From: Paenibacillus pasadenensis DSM 19293
GTDB lineage: Bacteria > Bacillota > Bacilli > Paenibacillales > Paenibacillaceae
Direction of reading: 5' to 3'
Length of the DNA: 64,000 nt
Assembly: GCF_000422485.1 (NCBI RefSeq)
Contig: NZ_KE383854.1
Coordinates: forward strand, 1-64,000
The notes beneath the pieces were generated by a model. The model was not told where the DNA came from and did not search any database. It saw only the letters and a list, made by a program, of their open reading frames with translations. Within the stretch, counting starts at the first letter, position 1. The number at the start of each line of letters is the position of its first letter. Both the position numbers and the translations under genes were made by a program. Shown here one piece after another: positions 44,439 through 53,573 of this stretch.

Positions 44439-44532
44439 CTAAAATAATTGAATCCTCGTAGTGATTGTGTATAAAATTTGTCCTGAAGGAAAAAATAATC
44501 ATATAGCCAAATCACGCATTGGAGTGAGGTAT

Positions 44533-45936
44533 ATGATTTTTTTTCCTTCTTTATTTGAAGACGAACTTTTCTACAGCGCTCAAGCACGTTACCACTGGTT
44601 TACTGGGAATGAGAACCCTAGAGTGTCAATGAAAGAAATGTTTGGTTCGCATAATATTTGTGCCACACTATTATTCCCTTCACACTTATCTGATTTTTGC
44701 GGACATTTACCTGTTCCCAACACCTATACAAGCGATGAGTTAATTGAGAATCATTCATTTCTCCCCTATTTTTCTCCCTTTATTCCCGAAGAACGAACAG
44801 TGAAATTAATAGATTCGATGAAAAAGAGGAACGGGACATCAATATACATGATGTTGGGCTTAGCAGCCAGTGAGATTAGACGAGATCCATTTTTAAAATT
44901 CTGTCCAAAGTGTGCTGAAGAAGATGAGGAAAGACATGGAGAAGCATATTGGCATAGATCCCATCAAGCATATAGAGTTAGTGTCTGCTATAAACATGAG
45001 TGTTCATTAATAGATTCAGATATTGAGGTAGATCAGCGGCATAAGCACGAGATGTTTACGTTAAGTAATTTTCATAGACGGGGAGGTTGTAAATTTGAAA
45101 CTGTTGAATCACGCCATGCGGAAAAAGAATTATTTATCTCTCAGCAGTCTTATCAATTGCTAAATACGAATTTCGGATCACTGGGGATTAATCAAATTAG
45201 GGATTATTATGTATTTAAACTCCAGGAAAAGGGCTTAGCAACTGAATCGGGGCGAATTAGGTGGCTAGAATTCCTCCCGCTTTTCAATCAATATTATGGC
45301 CAAGAGTTCCTTTCAAACTTATCTAGCTATGTTCACCCTAGCGATGAGGACACCTGGTTACATAAGCTGCTGCGTTCACCAAGAGTTACTTGTCATCCTT
45401 TAAGGCATATACTCTTTTTGGGTTTTGTAAACGAGTCAGTAAGTTCATTAAATGCAGCTATGAATAATAAATTTGACCGAAAACAGCAAATGAGAAAGAT
45501 TTTACCTGATAAGAAGTTGGTATCAAAGAAAGCAATTATGTCTCATCGGGTAAATTGGCTTCGTCGGGATATGGAGATAGCTGAAGAAGTACGTAAGGTT
45601 GCTAGTGACATTGCCAAAACTGAAACAAAATTAGTACGTATTACAAAAACGGAAGTAGGAAGAAGACTTAGGATTCAGCCACTTCTAAATAGAGCGTACT
45701 TTAACTTGCCAAAGACAAAGGAGGTTATGAATGAAGTAATCGAATCTTCCGAACAGTACCAAATTAGAAGAATAAAATGGGCAGTAAAACAGTTAAGTAA
45801 ACAAAAATTAAACGTCCAAGTCTGGGAAGTAAACAGAGCTGCTGGAATTAAGCAAAAGTTCGAAAAGAAGTACAGATTACTAATTGAGCAAGAGATACAA
45901 CTTCAGATGGTAAGCAACAAAGAGACCTCTCTATAG
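44533..45936 (+). CDS. tniQ: TniQ/TnsD-family target selector 2
   Basis: This 467-residue protein starts MIFFPSLFEDELFYSAQARY, the typical TniQ opening, and has zinc ligands in FCPKCAEEDEERHGEAYWHRSHQ and CYKHECSL. The C-terminal half has basic helix-turn-helix-like segments. The start at 44533 is chosen for GGAGTGAGG just upstream; a GTG at 44461 would add 24 residues without SD. It is clearly diverged from TniQ 1. Two selectors in one tns operon usually mean two target pathways, one fixed (glmS) and one for other DNA. No tnsE is seen. Confidence 0.9.
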   Translation: MIFFPSLFEDELFYSAQARYHWFTGNENPRVSMKEMFGSHNICATLLFPSHLSDFCGHLPVPNTYTSDELIENHSFLPYFSPFIPEERTVKLIDSMKKRNGTSIYMMLGLAASEIRRDPFLKFCPKCAEEDEERHGEAYWHRSHQAYRVSVCYKHECSLIDSDIEVDQRHKHEMFTLSNFHRRGGCKFETVESRHAEKELFISQQSYQLLNTNFGSLGINQIRDYYVFKLQEKGLATESGRIRWLEFLPLFNQYYGQEFLSNLSSYVHPSDEDTWLHKLLRSPRVTCHPLRHILFLGFVNESVSSLNAAMNNKFDRKQQMRKILPDKKLVSKKAIMSHRVNWLRRDMEIAEEVRKVASDIAKTETKLVRITKTEVGRRLRIQPLLNRAYFNLPKTKEVMNEVIESSEQYQIRRIKWAVKQLSKQKLNVQVWEVNRAAGIKQKFEKKYRLLIEQEIQLQMVSNKETSL

Positions 45937-46038
45937 TTGGGGTTTTATTTTTCTGTTTAAGTAGACTGGTTTCTTCAAGTAATTAGCCGTTTTTTTGATT
46001 TATAGCCACAATCAAGAACAAGAAGTATCCTTCGGATA

Positions 46039-46314
46039 TTAATTTCTTTTCCACTTAATCATCATCCCATTAGGAATGGTCTTTCCTGATTCTTCGCTGC
46101 GAATACGCTTTACGATCAAGTCGATATTGATGATCTTCTGGGCAAACTCTTCAACGTTTGGCTCGAAGCCCCAATTCCTTTTCACTGAACGGTAATACAG
46201 TAAGAATTGTTTCTTCGCTTGATTTAGATTCATTCCTTGTTTCTTCTGCAAAATCTCAATGACTGAATACATATAACGTTTATTCGTCGATTGAAATAGT
46301 GTTTGCCTAGTCAT
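46039..46314 (-). CDS. Small hypothetical protein, opposite to the tns operon
   Basis: This 91-residue basic protein starts MTRQTLFQSTNKRYMYSVIE, rich in Lys and Arg with helical segments but no recognised domain. GGAGATACT precedes the ATG. It converges on the end of the second tniQ gene. It may be an element-specific accessory or immunity factor, but nothing in the sequence proves it. Confidence 0.5.
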   Translation of the reverse strand: MTRQTLFQSTNKRYMYSVIEILQKKQGMNLNQAKKQFLLYYRSVKRNWGFEPNVEEFAQKIINIDLIVKRIRSEESGKTIPNGMMIKWKRN

Positions 46315-46551
46315 AGTATCTCCACTCCCCCTGTGTGTCTATAATATTCATTGATTTGATGGGTGTAGCTCCTTAAATTGAATTTTCCTATAGTTCATCA
46401 TCTCCTTCTTCAATTGCTTTAACACCCTACTATGTAAGCGTCTAACAAGAAGGTGTATTCCAATCGAATTTAGATTTTGAGACAATTCCGTTAGAGTAGT
46501 CGTTGGAGTTTTTCGACTCTACTCGAAAAACTCTAATGGGAGTGTGTCCAA

Positions 46552-46923
46552 TTGCAAACTGTAGAAATGAGGAATCGCTATCGACTCCAGCAGTGGACCG
46601 AGATCATTCGTGACTGCCGTTCCAGTGGTCAGACCGTGGTTCGCTGGTGTGCCGATCACGAAGTTAATGTGAAAAGCTATTACTACTGGCTTCGGAAAAT
46701 CCGTGAAGCTGCTTGTGAATCCCTTCCTGCCTTCTCCTCCCCGAATGAACCAACTCTAGTACCGGTCCCTCCATCTTTGCGGACGAACGCCCCACGTTCC
46801 GAAGCGAGTCATGAACAAGCGGCCATCATTCTTCGTATGAATGCCATTACGATTGAAATTCATCCGCATGCGTCTACCGCACTTCTCGAACAGACGCTTC
46901 GCATCCTGCAGTATGTTCGGTGA
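46552..46923 (+). CDS. tnpA: IS66 accessory protein TnpA
   Basis: This 123-residue IS66 OrfA-type protein has RYRLQQWTEIIRDCRSSGQT and VKSYYYWLRKIR, a small helix-turn-helix protein needed for transposition together with TnpB and TnpC. It starts with TTG. Its end overlaps the tnpB start (ATG at 46913), the usual coupling in IS66. Confidence 0.88.
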   Translation: MQTVEMRNRYRLQQWTEIIRDCRSSGQTVVRWCADHEVNVKSYYYWLRKIREAACESLPAFSSPNEPTLVPVPPSLRTNAPRSEASHEQAAIILRMNAITIEIHPHASTALLEQTLRILQYVR

Positions 46924-47269
46924 CATCTCGAAGGCCGATCAACTGTATATTGCCTGTGGTTATACGGATATGCGAAAGTCCATTGATGGACTCATTCACT
47001 TGGTGCAACATGAGCTACAATTGAACCCGTTTCAGAATCATTTGTTTCTGTTCTGTGGTCGCAAGCGTGATCGGATGAAAGCCTTGTATTGGGAAGGCGA
47101 TGGATTTGTCCTGTTGTACAAGCGACTGGAATCCGGTCAATACCAGTGGCCCATGGATGTGGAGGCCGTACGCTCGATCACTCCACAGGAGTTTCGGTGG
47201 TTGTTGGAGGGACTGTCGATCCATCAGCCAAAAGCGGTCAAAAAGTTAGGCTTCACCCCTTCCATGTAG
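46913..47269 (+). CDS. tnpB: IS66 accessory protein TnpB
   Basis: This 118-residue IS66 OrfB protein has the family signature LYIACGYTDMRKSIDGLIHL (residues 11-30), LFLFCGRKRDRMKALYW, and DGFVLLYKRLESG. The start at 46913 fits the family's N-terminus; the longer frame from 46841 overlaps tnpA further and adds unrelated residues. Confidence 0.92.
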   Translation: MFGDISKADQLYIACGYTDMRKSIDGLIHLVQHELQLNPFQNHLFLFCGRKRDRMKALYWEGDGFVLLYKRLESGQYQWPMDVEAVRSITPQEFRWLLEGLSIHQPKAVKKLGFTPSM

Positions 47270-47347
47270 GTTAAAACAGAGACGAAAACCCTTGTGAAAC
47301 CTGGGTTTATGCACGCTTCTATGGTATAATAATAGGCATAGAAGACA

Positions 47348-48899
47348 GTGAAGGAACGGTATCTCATGAGCCCCTTGGAACAGATACAAAAGATGGAACA
47401 TCGCATCGGCGACCTGGAAAAAGAGAATAAGCGGCTACATGAAACCGTGCAATTTCTAACGCAGAAGCTGTACGGCAAAAGCTCCGAAAAAACAGCTTCC
47501 CTCCCGGTGGGTGTGGAGCAGCTGTCTTTATTTGATGAGGCGGAAACAGCAGCTTCACGCACTGCACCGGAGCCAACCATCGAGCAGATCCAAAGCTACC
47601 AGCGGAAGAAGCAGGTAGGTGAACGAGCAGAACTACTTCAGGATCTTCCGCATGAGAAGCATCTCTGTCAGGTGCAGGATCGTTGTTGTGACGTATGCCG
47701 CAGCGAGCTTGTCTTGGTAGGGGAAGAGTTTGTGCGTACGGAAGTGGAGTTTATCCCTGCTCGCGTTCAAGCGATTGATATATACAGAGAAACCTTAGAG
47801 TGCCGGACCTGTCGGAAAGAGGACAAGCCTCACATGAAAAAGGCAACGACACCAACGCCTGTCATACAGCATTCGATGGCCTCAGCTTCCTCTGTCGCAT
47901 GGGTGATGTACCAGAAGTTTGTGAACAGCATGCCGCTGTACCGTCAGGAGAAGGAGTGGAAGAGCATTGGCCTTGATCTGAGTCGAGCCACGATGGCGAA
48001 CTGGATGATCGCGGCCACGAGAGACTGGCTGAAGCCACTGGTGAATCGACTGCATGAGCTCCTTGTACGAGAGCGCTATCTGCATGCGGATGAGACGCCC
48101 TTGCAGGTCATGAATGAGAAGGGACGGAAGAACACGACCGCTTCCTACATGTGGATCTACAGCAGTGGGCATCATAGTGCGCATCCCATGCGAATCTTTG
48201 AGTACCAACCAGGACGAGGGGCGAAGTACCCGCAAGCGTTCCTGAAAGGATTCAAGGGATACTTACATAGCGATGCAACTCGGGCTATGCGAATCTAGCA
48301 GGGACGACATCCTGCCTATGCTGGGCGTATCTTCGACGTAAGTTTGTTGAGGCGTTACCACCGGAGGCGAAGCAACCGGAAGGGGCGCTTGCCAGTGAAG
48401 GGGTAGCCTATTGCAACAAGCTTTTTGAGCTGGAGGCACAGCTTGCCTCACGTCCTCCTGAAGAGCGAAAGGAACAACGTCTGGTGCAGGAAAAGCCTGT
48501 ACTCGATGCTTTTTGGTCATGGGTAGAAACGGCTAAAGGTAAAGTTCTTCCCAAATCCAAGCTAGGCGAAGCGCTGAAGTATGCACATAACCATAAGCAA
48601 GAGTTGCTAAATTACTTACAAGATGGGAACTGTGTGATCTCGAACAATCTAGCTGAGAACAGCATTCGTCCCTTTACAGTAAACGTAAAAACTGGTTATT
48701 CAGCGGCAGCCCACGGGGGGCAACCGCAAGTGCAGCGATCTACAGCATCGTAGAGACAGCAAAGGCAAATGGATTGAGCCCATACAAATATCTAGTCTAT
48801 CTGTTGCAACAGTTACCAGCGGTTGCATTTCGCCAGCAGCCGGAGCTACTTGATGCGTACCTTCCATGGAGTCCGGCAGTTCAACAACATTGTACATAA
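47348..48899 (+). pseudogene. tnpC: IS66 transposase TnpC, broken by two frameshifts
   Basis: The N-terminal part (47348-48298) has the coiled coil LEKENKRLHETVQFLTQKL, zinc-finger CDVCRSELV...CRTCRK and DDE segment YLHADETPLQVM. After KGYLHSDA the frame shifts near 48274, apparently by one lost base; the next frame continues SGYANLAGTTSCLCWAYLRR to SNNLAENSIRPFTV. A second shift near 48690 precedes NWLFSGSPRGATASAAIYSI and the end PAVQQHCT. The full enzyme would be about 515 residues. As it stands the IS cannot make TnpC unless frameshifting rescues it. Confidence 0.88.
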
Positions 48900-49229
48900 C
48901 GCAGAGCCTGTGGATCTTCATGAACCATGGGCTTTTCTTTTTCAATACACCTTCTTGTTTGACGCTTACCCTACTATTTATTTTATTCAATTTTTGCCGA
49001 TATCTTGGACTGTATTAATCCGTTCGTATAACGTAATAAATTTTCGATGTGTTCACTATAAATTCTTTTCAAAAAACTTATTTTCATTAACAATGTTCAG
49101 AATTCTAAAATTTTACAAAAACCAACATAATACAAAGGGAAAATAAGCGCTGAAGTCGAATTTCCTTTAGAAGGGATATGTCTTATTGGCCAGGTTATTA
49201 GAACTGGGTAGGAAAATGGGGGGATAGTT

Positions 49230-51308
49230 TTGTATTTAACAAAGATGAATATTAAAAGGTTCAGAAATTTCGATGAAACAGAAATTGAGTTTCAAGATGG
49301 CATTAATATTATTATAGGACCAAATAATGCTGGGAAATCAAACTTACTTAAGGCGATTAATCTTCTTGATAATATTTCTGAAAATGATGGATCTGTCCAT
49401 GACTTTAATAAAAATGATCTTCATGCAAACTTACATCATTATAAAACAGAGCCACCTTGTATCGAAATATATTATCATATTCAACATTCACTTATGTTAG
49501 ATAGATTTGATGATGGTATTCTGAGATTTAAGAATTTCATAGTTTATAATGAGGACGGAAATGTTTTAACAGAGGATGGGAAGTACATAATTAGCGCAGT
49601 TGTTTTACTCAAGTATGAGCTGGATCCAAAATTCCTAACCGACTATAGAGAAGAGATGAAATCTAAAGAAAAACTGAGTGATTTTCTACTTTCATTGGAG
49701 AAACTTATTTCTAGATTCTCTTGGAATTATTACAATACGACATCTCATAAAAGTATTAAGAAAAATGAAGTTCAGAATATATTTAATATCGATTACATTC
49801 CTGCTGATAGAAATACTGACGGGTTGCTTCCACATACACAAAAATATATTAAGAAGCGATTAGATAAGTACGAAGGTCAGGTTGATTTAAGAGCAAGTAT
49901 TACTCAACTATTGGGAACGAATTTTGCTGAGATTACTGATGAAATGAAGCAGTTAATAGAAATCGATCAAGGCCGTGTTGGAATTAAAAATGGAAATAAT
50001 TCTTTGACGCCAAGTTTTGTATATGATTCATCTTTTGAACGTTATTTTCAATACATTTTTCAAGATACAAATTTAGGTTATGAGATGCCAATGAAAAATA
50101 ATGGACTTGGATACAACAATCTTGTTCAAATATATAATATTATCGCTTTCAAAATAAATAATGATTACAATCTTTTGTTAATTGAGGAGCCAGAGGCACA
50201 TCTTCATCCAGCTATGCAGTATAAACTCTTCAGATATTTAAGAGATTTAAAACAAGCCGACGAATTATCTAAGAAAAAAGAGAGTGAAGGAAAAGAAGAG
50301 GACAGCACGAATATCGATAATGGAAGGGTCATAAAAAACCAAATTTTTGTAACTACTCACTCACCTAATATAACAGCTGCTGCTAATATCGACGATATGA
50401 TCTCATTGAAATACTTTCGCAACTTTAATTTTAACGAACATAAAGTTGCTTCAGACAACTTGAAAAATAAATACTTGAAAAAGGAATACGTTGATAGCAA
50501 AGCACATCTAGCAAAATTTCTAGATGTTACAAGATCTGATTTGCTATTTGCGTATAAAGTAATTTTGGTCGAAGGGCTAGCTGAAAAAATGCTGATGTCA
50601 GCATTTGCTAGCAAATGTGGAATAGATTATGAAATTGAAACAAACCATATCTCAGTAGTAGAAGTAGGCGGTATAAACTTTAACCACTTCCTTCCGCTTT
50701 TCTTAAATACGAGTGTCAAAGTTTTGTGTTTTAGAGATTGTGATTATAAATATTTTGACGATGGTAATTTTAATGACTTATCGATGTATCAAAAGCACTT
50801 AGCTTCAATGAAATTAATAAATAAAGAGTTCATAGAAAGTGAAAATATTTTAGTTAAAACACAAAAAAACCTAGGCTCAACATTTGAAAATGAGCTTTTT
50901 TTGGATAATTTCGATAACTCCTTTGTTATAAAAACATTATTCAGATTTGTTACTCCAGATAGTTTACACCCGTTTATTAATGGTATAGAAGATATGTCTA
51001 TACTAGATTGGAAATCAGATTTAGACTTAATAAAACACCCTAAGACTAAAAAGAAAATCAGCGATTATATTGATCTATATATTAACGATTATACAGATGC
51101 AAAAGATGAAGCAGTTAAAAGAAATATTGAGAAACTTTTCTTTGCCAATTTATTTCTTAGTTATGCCGATAATAAAAAAGGTGATCTTGCATTAAATATT
51201 CTTTCAAAAAATATCTTGGATGATTCAGACTTGAAACCTAAATATATTGTTGATGATCTACTTGTCCCTGAATATATTAAGGAGGGACTAGAATGGCTCA
51301 AGAAATAA
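49230..51308 (+). CDS. gajA: OLD-family ATPase-nuclease, GajA-like (Gabija defence)
   Basis: This 692-residue protein has an N-terminal SMC/RecF-like ATPase (Walker A GPNNAGKSNLLKAI, residues 29-42; Walker B with signature LLLIEEPEAHLHPAMQ, about 321-336) and a C-terminal TOPRIM nuclease (Glu in LVEGLAEKMLM; Asp pair in CFRDCDYKYF). OLD genes directly followed by a UvrD-like helicase are class 2 OLD, equivalent to GajA of Gabija, which degrades phage DNA when nucleotides are depleted. It is longer than the type GajA (about 580). It starts with TTG after GGGGGGATAG and overlaps gajB by 16 nt. Confidence 0.85.
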   Translation: MYLTKMNIKRFRNFDETEIEFQDGINIIIGPNNAGKSNLLKAINLLDNISENDGSVHDFNKNDLHANLHHYKTEPPCIEIYYHIQHSLMLDRFDDGILRFKNFIVYNEDGNVLTEDGKYIISAVVLLKYELDPKFLTDYREEMKSKEKLSDFLLSLEKLISRFSWNYYNTTSHKSIKKNEVQNIFNIDYIPADRNTDGLLPHTQKYIKKRLDKYEGQVDLRASITQLLGTNFAEITDEMKQLIEIDQGRVGIKNGNNSLTPSFVYDSSFERYFQYIFQDTNLGYEMPMKNNGLGYNNLVQIYNIIAFKINNDYNLLLIEEPEAHLHPAMQYKLFRYLRDLKQADELSKKKESEGKEEDSTNIDNGRVIKNQIFVTTHSPNITAAANIDDMISLKYFRNFNFNEHKVASDNLKNKYLKKEYVDSKAHLAKFLDVTRSDLLFAYKVILVEGLAEKMLMSAFASKCGIDYEIETNHISVVEVGGINFNHFLPLFLNTSVKVLCFRDCDYKYFDDGNFNDLSMYQKHLASMKLINKEFIESENILVKTQKNLGSTFENELFLDNFDNSFVIKTLFRFVTPDSLHPFINGIEDMSILDWKSDLDLIKHPKTKKKISDYIDLYINDYTDAKDEAVKRNIEKLFFANLFLSYADNKKGDLALNILSKNILDDSDLKPKYIVDDLLVPEYIKEGLEWLKK

Positions 51309-53242
51309 GTTCATCAGATGATCTAAGGATTTACGAAAATAGCAGACATTTGAAAATATTTGCTGGTCCTGGAGCAGGGAAGACACATTTATTAATCGAG
51401 AATATAAAACAAATGGTTCAGCATAGTATCAAACTTAATAGTAGCTTTAGGAAAATACTTTGTATAACTTATACGAACGTTGCAGTAGAGCAAATACAAA
51501 ACAGATTAGGTGCATTTAATAATAATGTTATTGTCTCAACCATTCATTCTTTTATAAATGAATATGTCATAAAGCCCAATCAACTCCAACTTAAAAATAT
51601 TATTAAACAAGAGTTTGGTTTACAGATACACACGAAGAAGGTGATTTCTTCAGTTCAAGAAGGCTTTACTGTTTTGAGTGGGCATAAAAAGGAAGAAATT
51701 TATAATTATATTGAAAAAAATTATCCAACAATAGCATCTGATTTATATACAGGATTATCCCGAACTAAAATGGCAGAAGTCCAGATTGATATTACTAATT
51801 TGAATTCAGAGAATTCAGATGAAAACTTATACGGTGGTTTGAAAGATATTAGAAATATAACTCCACAAGTAGCAATGGCAGTAAAAAGTTATATTTGGGG
51901 CGAAGCCGGGAAATTATCTTTTGATGAGATATTATATTTTGGTTATAAAATCTTGAAAAATTTTAATCTTTCTACACATCTTATCAGGTGTGAATTCCCA
52001 TATATCTTGATTGATGAATATCAAGACACGAATCCGATTCAAAATAAGATTATAAAAGTGATTTCAAAAAAAGAATGTATCATAACTGTTATTGGAGACG
52101 TAGCACAATCAATCTATTCTTTTCAGGGAGCAAATTATAAAGAATTCCAAAACTTCACTTTAGATTCTACTCTGCCAATCCAAAATTATGTTATTAAAGG
52201 AAACAGAAGAAGCACACAAAACATTATTAATTTAATAAATTACTTACGCCAAGAAGACAAGGAATTAAATAATCAGAATTGTGAATTGAATTTTGATAAT
52301 AAACATAAGGTTACTTTTCTTATTCAAAAGAATCCAAACACCATTTCAAGGCCTTTAAATACGATCCTTGAGAAGGACACGGTTTTTTTATGCAGAAAGT
52401 GGGCAGAGGTATTAAAATATATTAGCAATACCTCTGAGGAACAACGTAAACTGATAAACGACATCATTAATGCATACTCATTTCAAGTTCGAAGAAACCT
52501 GGAAAATGAAATTCAAGCCAAAAGAGAAGCCTGGATAGAGTCTATGATTGCAATCAATGAACTTGACGATGCATTTAATAGAAAATGTATTCCGAGTGCA
52601 TTTGAAGTCTTAGAAAAATATTTTGATATTGCTCCCTCATTACGCAGCTATAATGAAGTGAATAATAAACTTCTAAGAAAGGTTTTTACATTTTGGGAGA
52701 AGGTACACAGTAATATTGATGAAACTATATTGTTAAAAGATTTGATACGTAAAATCAATAACTTAATAATCGAATTAGAGATTCCAGTAAGATCTTACTT
52801 CAGATATCCTGATGAGAATGATGATGATTACATAGAGAATGTATATAAATACATCGATAAATTGCAATACTTCACCTCCAAGAAAATCACTAACGAAATC
52901 TTTTCTCGAAATAGTAAATTCATGACAATACACAAAGCTAAGGGAGCAGAGTTTGATAATGTACTCATAAATATTGAACCAGCGACTAGACTAGATTCCC
53001 AAGCATGCACTCCTCTAAACATAATATGTAATCCTATTATTTTTAAAAGTTCACCCGATAGAGATGGAAATTCATATGAAGAGTTCACTAGAATTGTATA
53101 CGTGGCTGCAAGTAGGGCCAAAAATAAACTCTATATTCATTTAAACGGAGATGAGCAAACGGCTAATATTATTGATCATGCTCTTGGGGAGTACTGTATC
53201 AAGAATGAGAAAGAAAAGTTTTTTGATTTTGAGTATTGTTAA
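51293..53242 (+). CDS. gajB: UvrD/Rep-like helicase, GajB-like (Gabija defence)
   Basis: This 649-residue superfamily 1 helicase has Walker A IFAGPGAGKTHLL (about residues 22-34), motif II ILIDEYQDTNPIQ, motif III VIGDVAQSIYSFQGA, then GNRRSTQNI, TIHKAKGAEFDNV (motif V) and YVAASRAKNKLYI (motif VI). The set is complete, so ATPase and helicase activity are expected. It overlaps gajA and so is coupled to it. It is longer than the type GajB (about 500). It ends only a few bases before the far transposon-end repeats, a usual place for cargo. Confidence 0.85.
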   Translation: MAQEISSSDDLRIYENSRHLKIFAGPGAGKTHLLIENIKQMVQHSIKLNSSFRKILCITYTNVAVEQIQNRLGAFNNNVIVSTIHSFINEYVIKPNQLQLKNIIKQEFGLQIHTKKVISSVQEGFTVLSGHKKEEIYNYIEKNYPTIASDLYTGLSRTKMAEVQIDITNLNSENSDENLYGGLKDIRNITPQVAMAVKSYIWGEAGKLSFDEILYFGYKILKNFNLSTHLIRCEFPYILIDEYQDTNPIQNKIIKVISKKECIITVIGDVAQSIYSFQGANYKEFQNFTLDSTLPIQNYVIKGNRRSTQNIINLINYLRQEDKELNNQNCELNFDNKHKVTFLIQKNPNTISRPLNTILEKDTVFLCRKWAEVLKYISNTSEEQRKLINDIINAYSFQVRRNLENEIQAKREAWIESMIAINELDDAFNRKCIPSAFEVLEKYFDIAPSLRSYNEVNNKLLRKVFTFWEKVHSNIDETILLKDLIRKINNLIIELEIPVRSYFRYPDENDDDYIENVYKYIDKLQYFTSKKITNEIFSRNSKFMTIHKAKGAEFDNVLINIEPATRLDSQACTPLNIICNPIIFKSSPDRDGNSYEEFTRIVYVAASRAKNKLYIHLNGDEQTANIIDHALGEYCIKNEKEKFFDFEYC

Positions 53243-53244
53243 CG

Positions 53245-53411
53245 AGAAACCAACATTAATGTAAGGAAGAGGCACAAACTTTAATGTCATCGTGTGTTGA
53301 CAGTTCAATTATTAGGTACCAACTATAATGTGAATTTAAATATTGATAAAAACCTTGGAATTCCTTGATTTTACTGAGTTTTTCAGGAACAAACTATAAT
53401 GTCACTGAACA
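53245..53411 (+). repeat. Far (left-type) end of the outer Tn7-like element
   Basis: Inverted TnsB-like sites lie at about 53245 (AAACCAACATTAATGTA), 53271 (GGCACAAACTTTAATGTC), 53315 (GGTACCAACTATAATGTG) and 53386 (GGAACAAACTATAATGTCAC), irregularly spaced as in a Tn7 left end. The terminus CACTGAACA ends at 53411. ACATC at 53411-53415 matches the glmS-side duplication but shares one base with the terminus. Confidence 0.85.
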
Positions 53412-53443
53412 CATCAAGAACAACAACATGACTCTTTATTTGG

Positions 53444-53470
53444 GGGCTGCCTTCGGGCAGTCCTTTTTTT
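53444..53470 (+). terminator. Probable original glmS terminator, displaced by the island
   Basis: GGGCTGCC-TTCG-GGCAGTCC (one G-T pair) followed by seven T is a strong terminator with a UUCG loop. Joining both flanks of the island would put it about 60 nt after the glmS stop codon, its natural place. Confidence 0.8.
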
Positions 53471-53573
53471 ATTTTGTCAAAACGAGAATGTATGTTCTGA
53501 TATAATTGGACGGAGAACCGTTGATCTTCTACGATCTAGATTCGAACGGAAATAAAACCGTGAGGTGATTAAC

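Larger units (their letters stand above)
46434..48969 (+). mobile_element. IS66-family insertion sequence
   Basis: This 2536-bp element starts GTAAGCGTCTAACAAGAAGG and ends with the inverted copy (one mismatch in 23: TCTAAC against TCAAAC). It is flanked by the perfect 8-bp duplication CCTACTAT (46426-46433 and 48970-48977), as expected for IS66. It carries tnpA, tnpB and a frameshifted tnpC. The duplication is intact, so the insertion is fairly recent even though tnpC is broken. Confidence 0.95.
11425..53411 (+). mobile_element. Tn7-like transposon inserted at attTn7 (about 42 kb)
   Basis: The element starts TGTCTGGTGACATTAAAG and ends with the near-inverse CTATAATGTCACTGAACA. Four TnsB-like repeats lie at the glmS side and similar inverted repeats at the far side. 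It carries tnsA-tnsB-tnsC-tniQ-tniQ (38187-45936). The tns genes read away from glmS, as in Tn7, but lie 27 kb from the glmS-side end instead of next to it. The interior is AT-rich against a GC-rich host. Cargo: metal handling, disulfide formation, quinol oxidase, envelope hydrolases, and a Gabija-like defence pair. It contains a nested Tn7-like element, an IS66 copy and an IS1182 relic. Whether the tns genes act on these ends or on the second end type is not known. Confidence 0.88.

Noticed and set aside
38187-45936. CRISPR-associated Tn7-like transposon
   Set aside because: tnsABC plus tniQ would fit, but no cas gene or repeat-spacer array lies anywhere in the island. Location at glmS points to protein-guided targeting.
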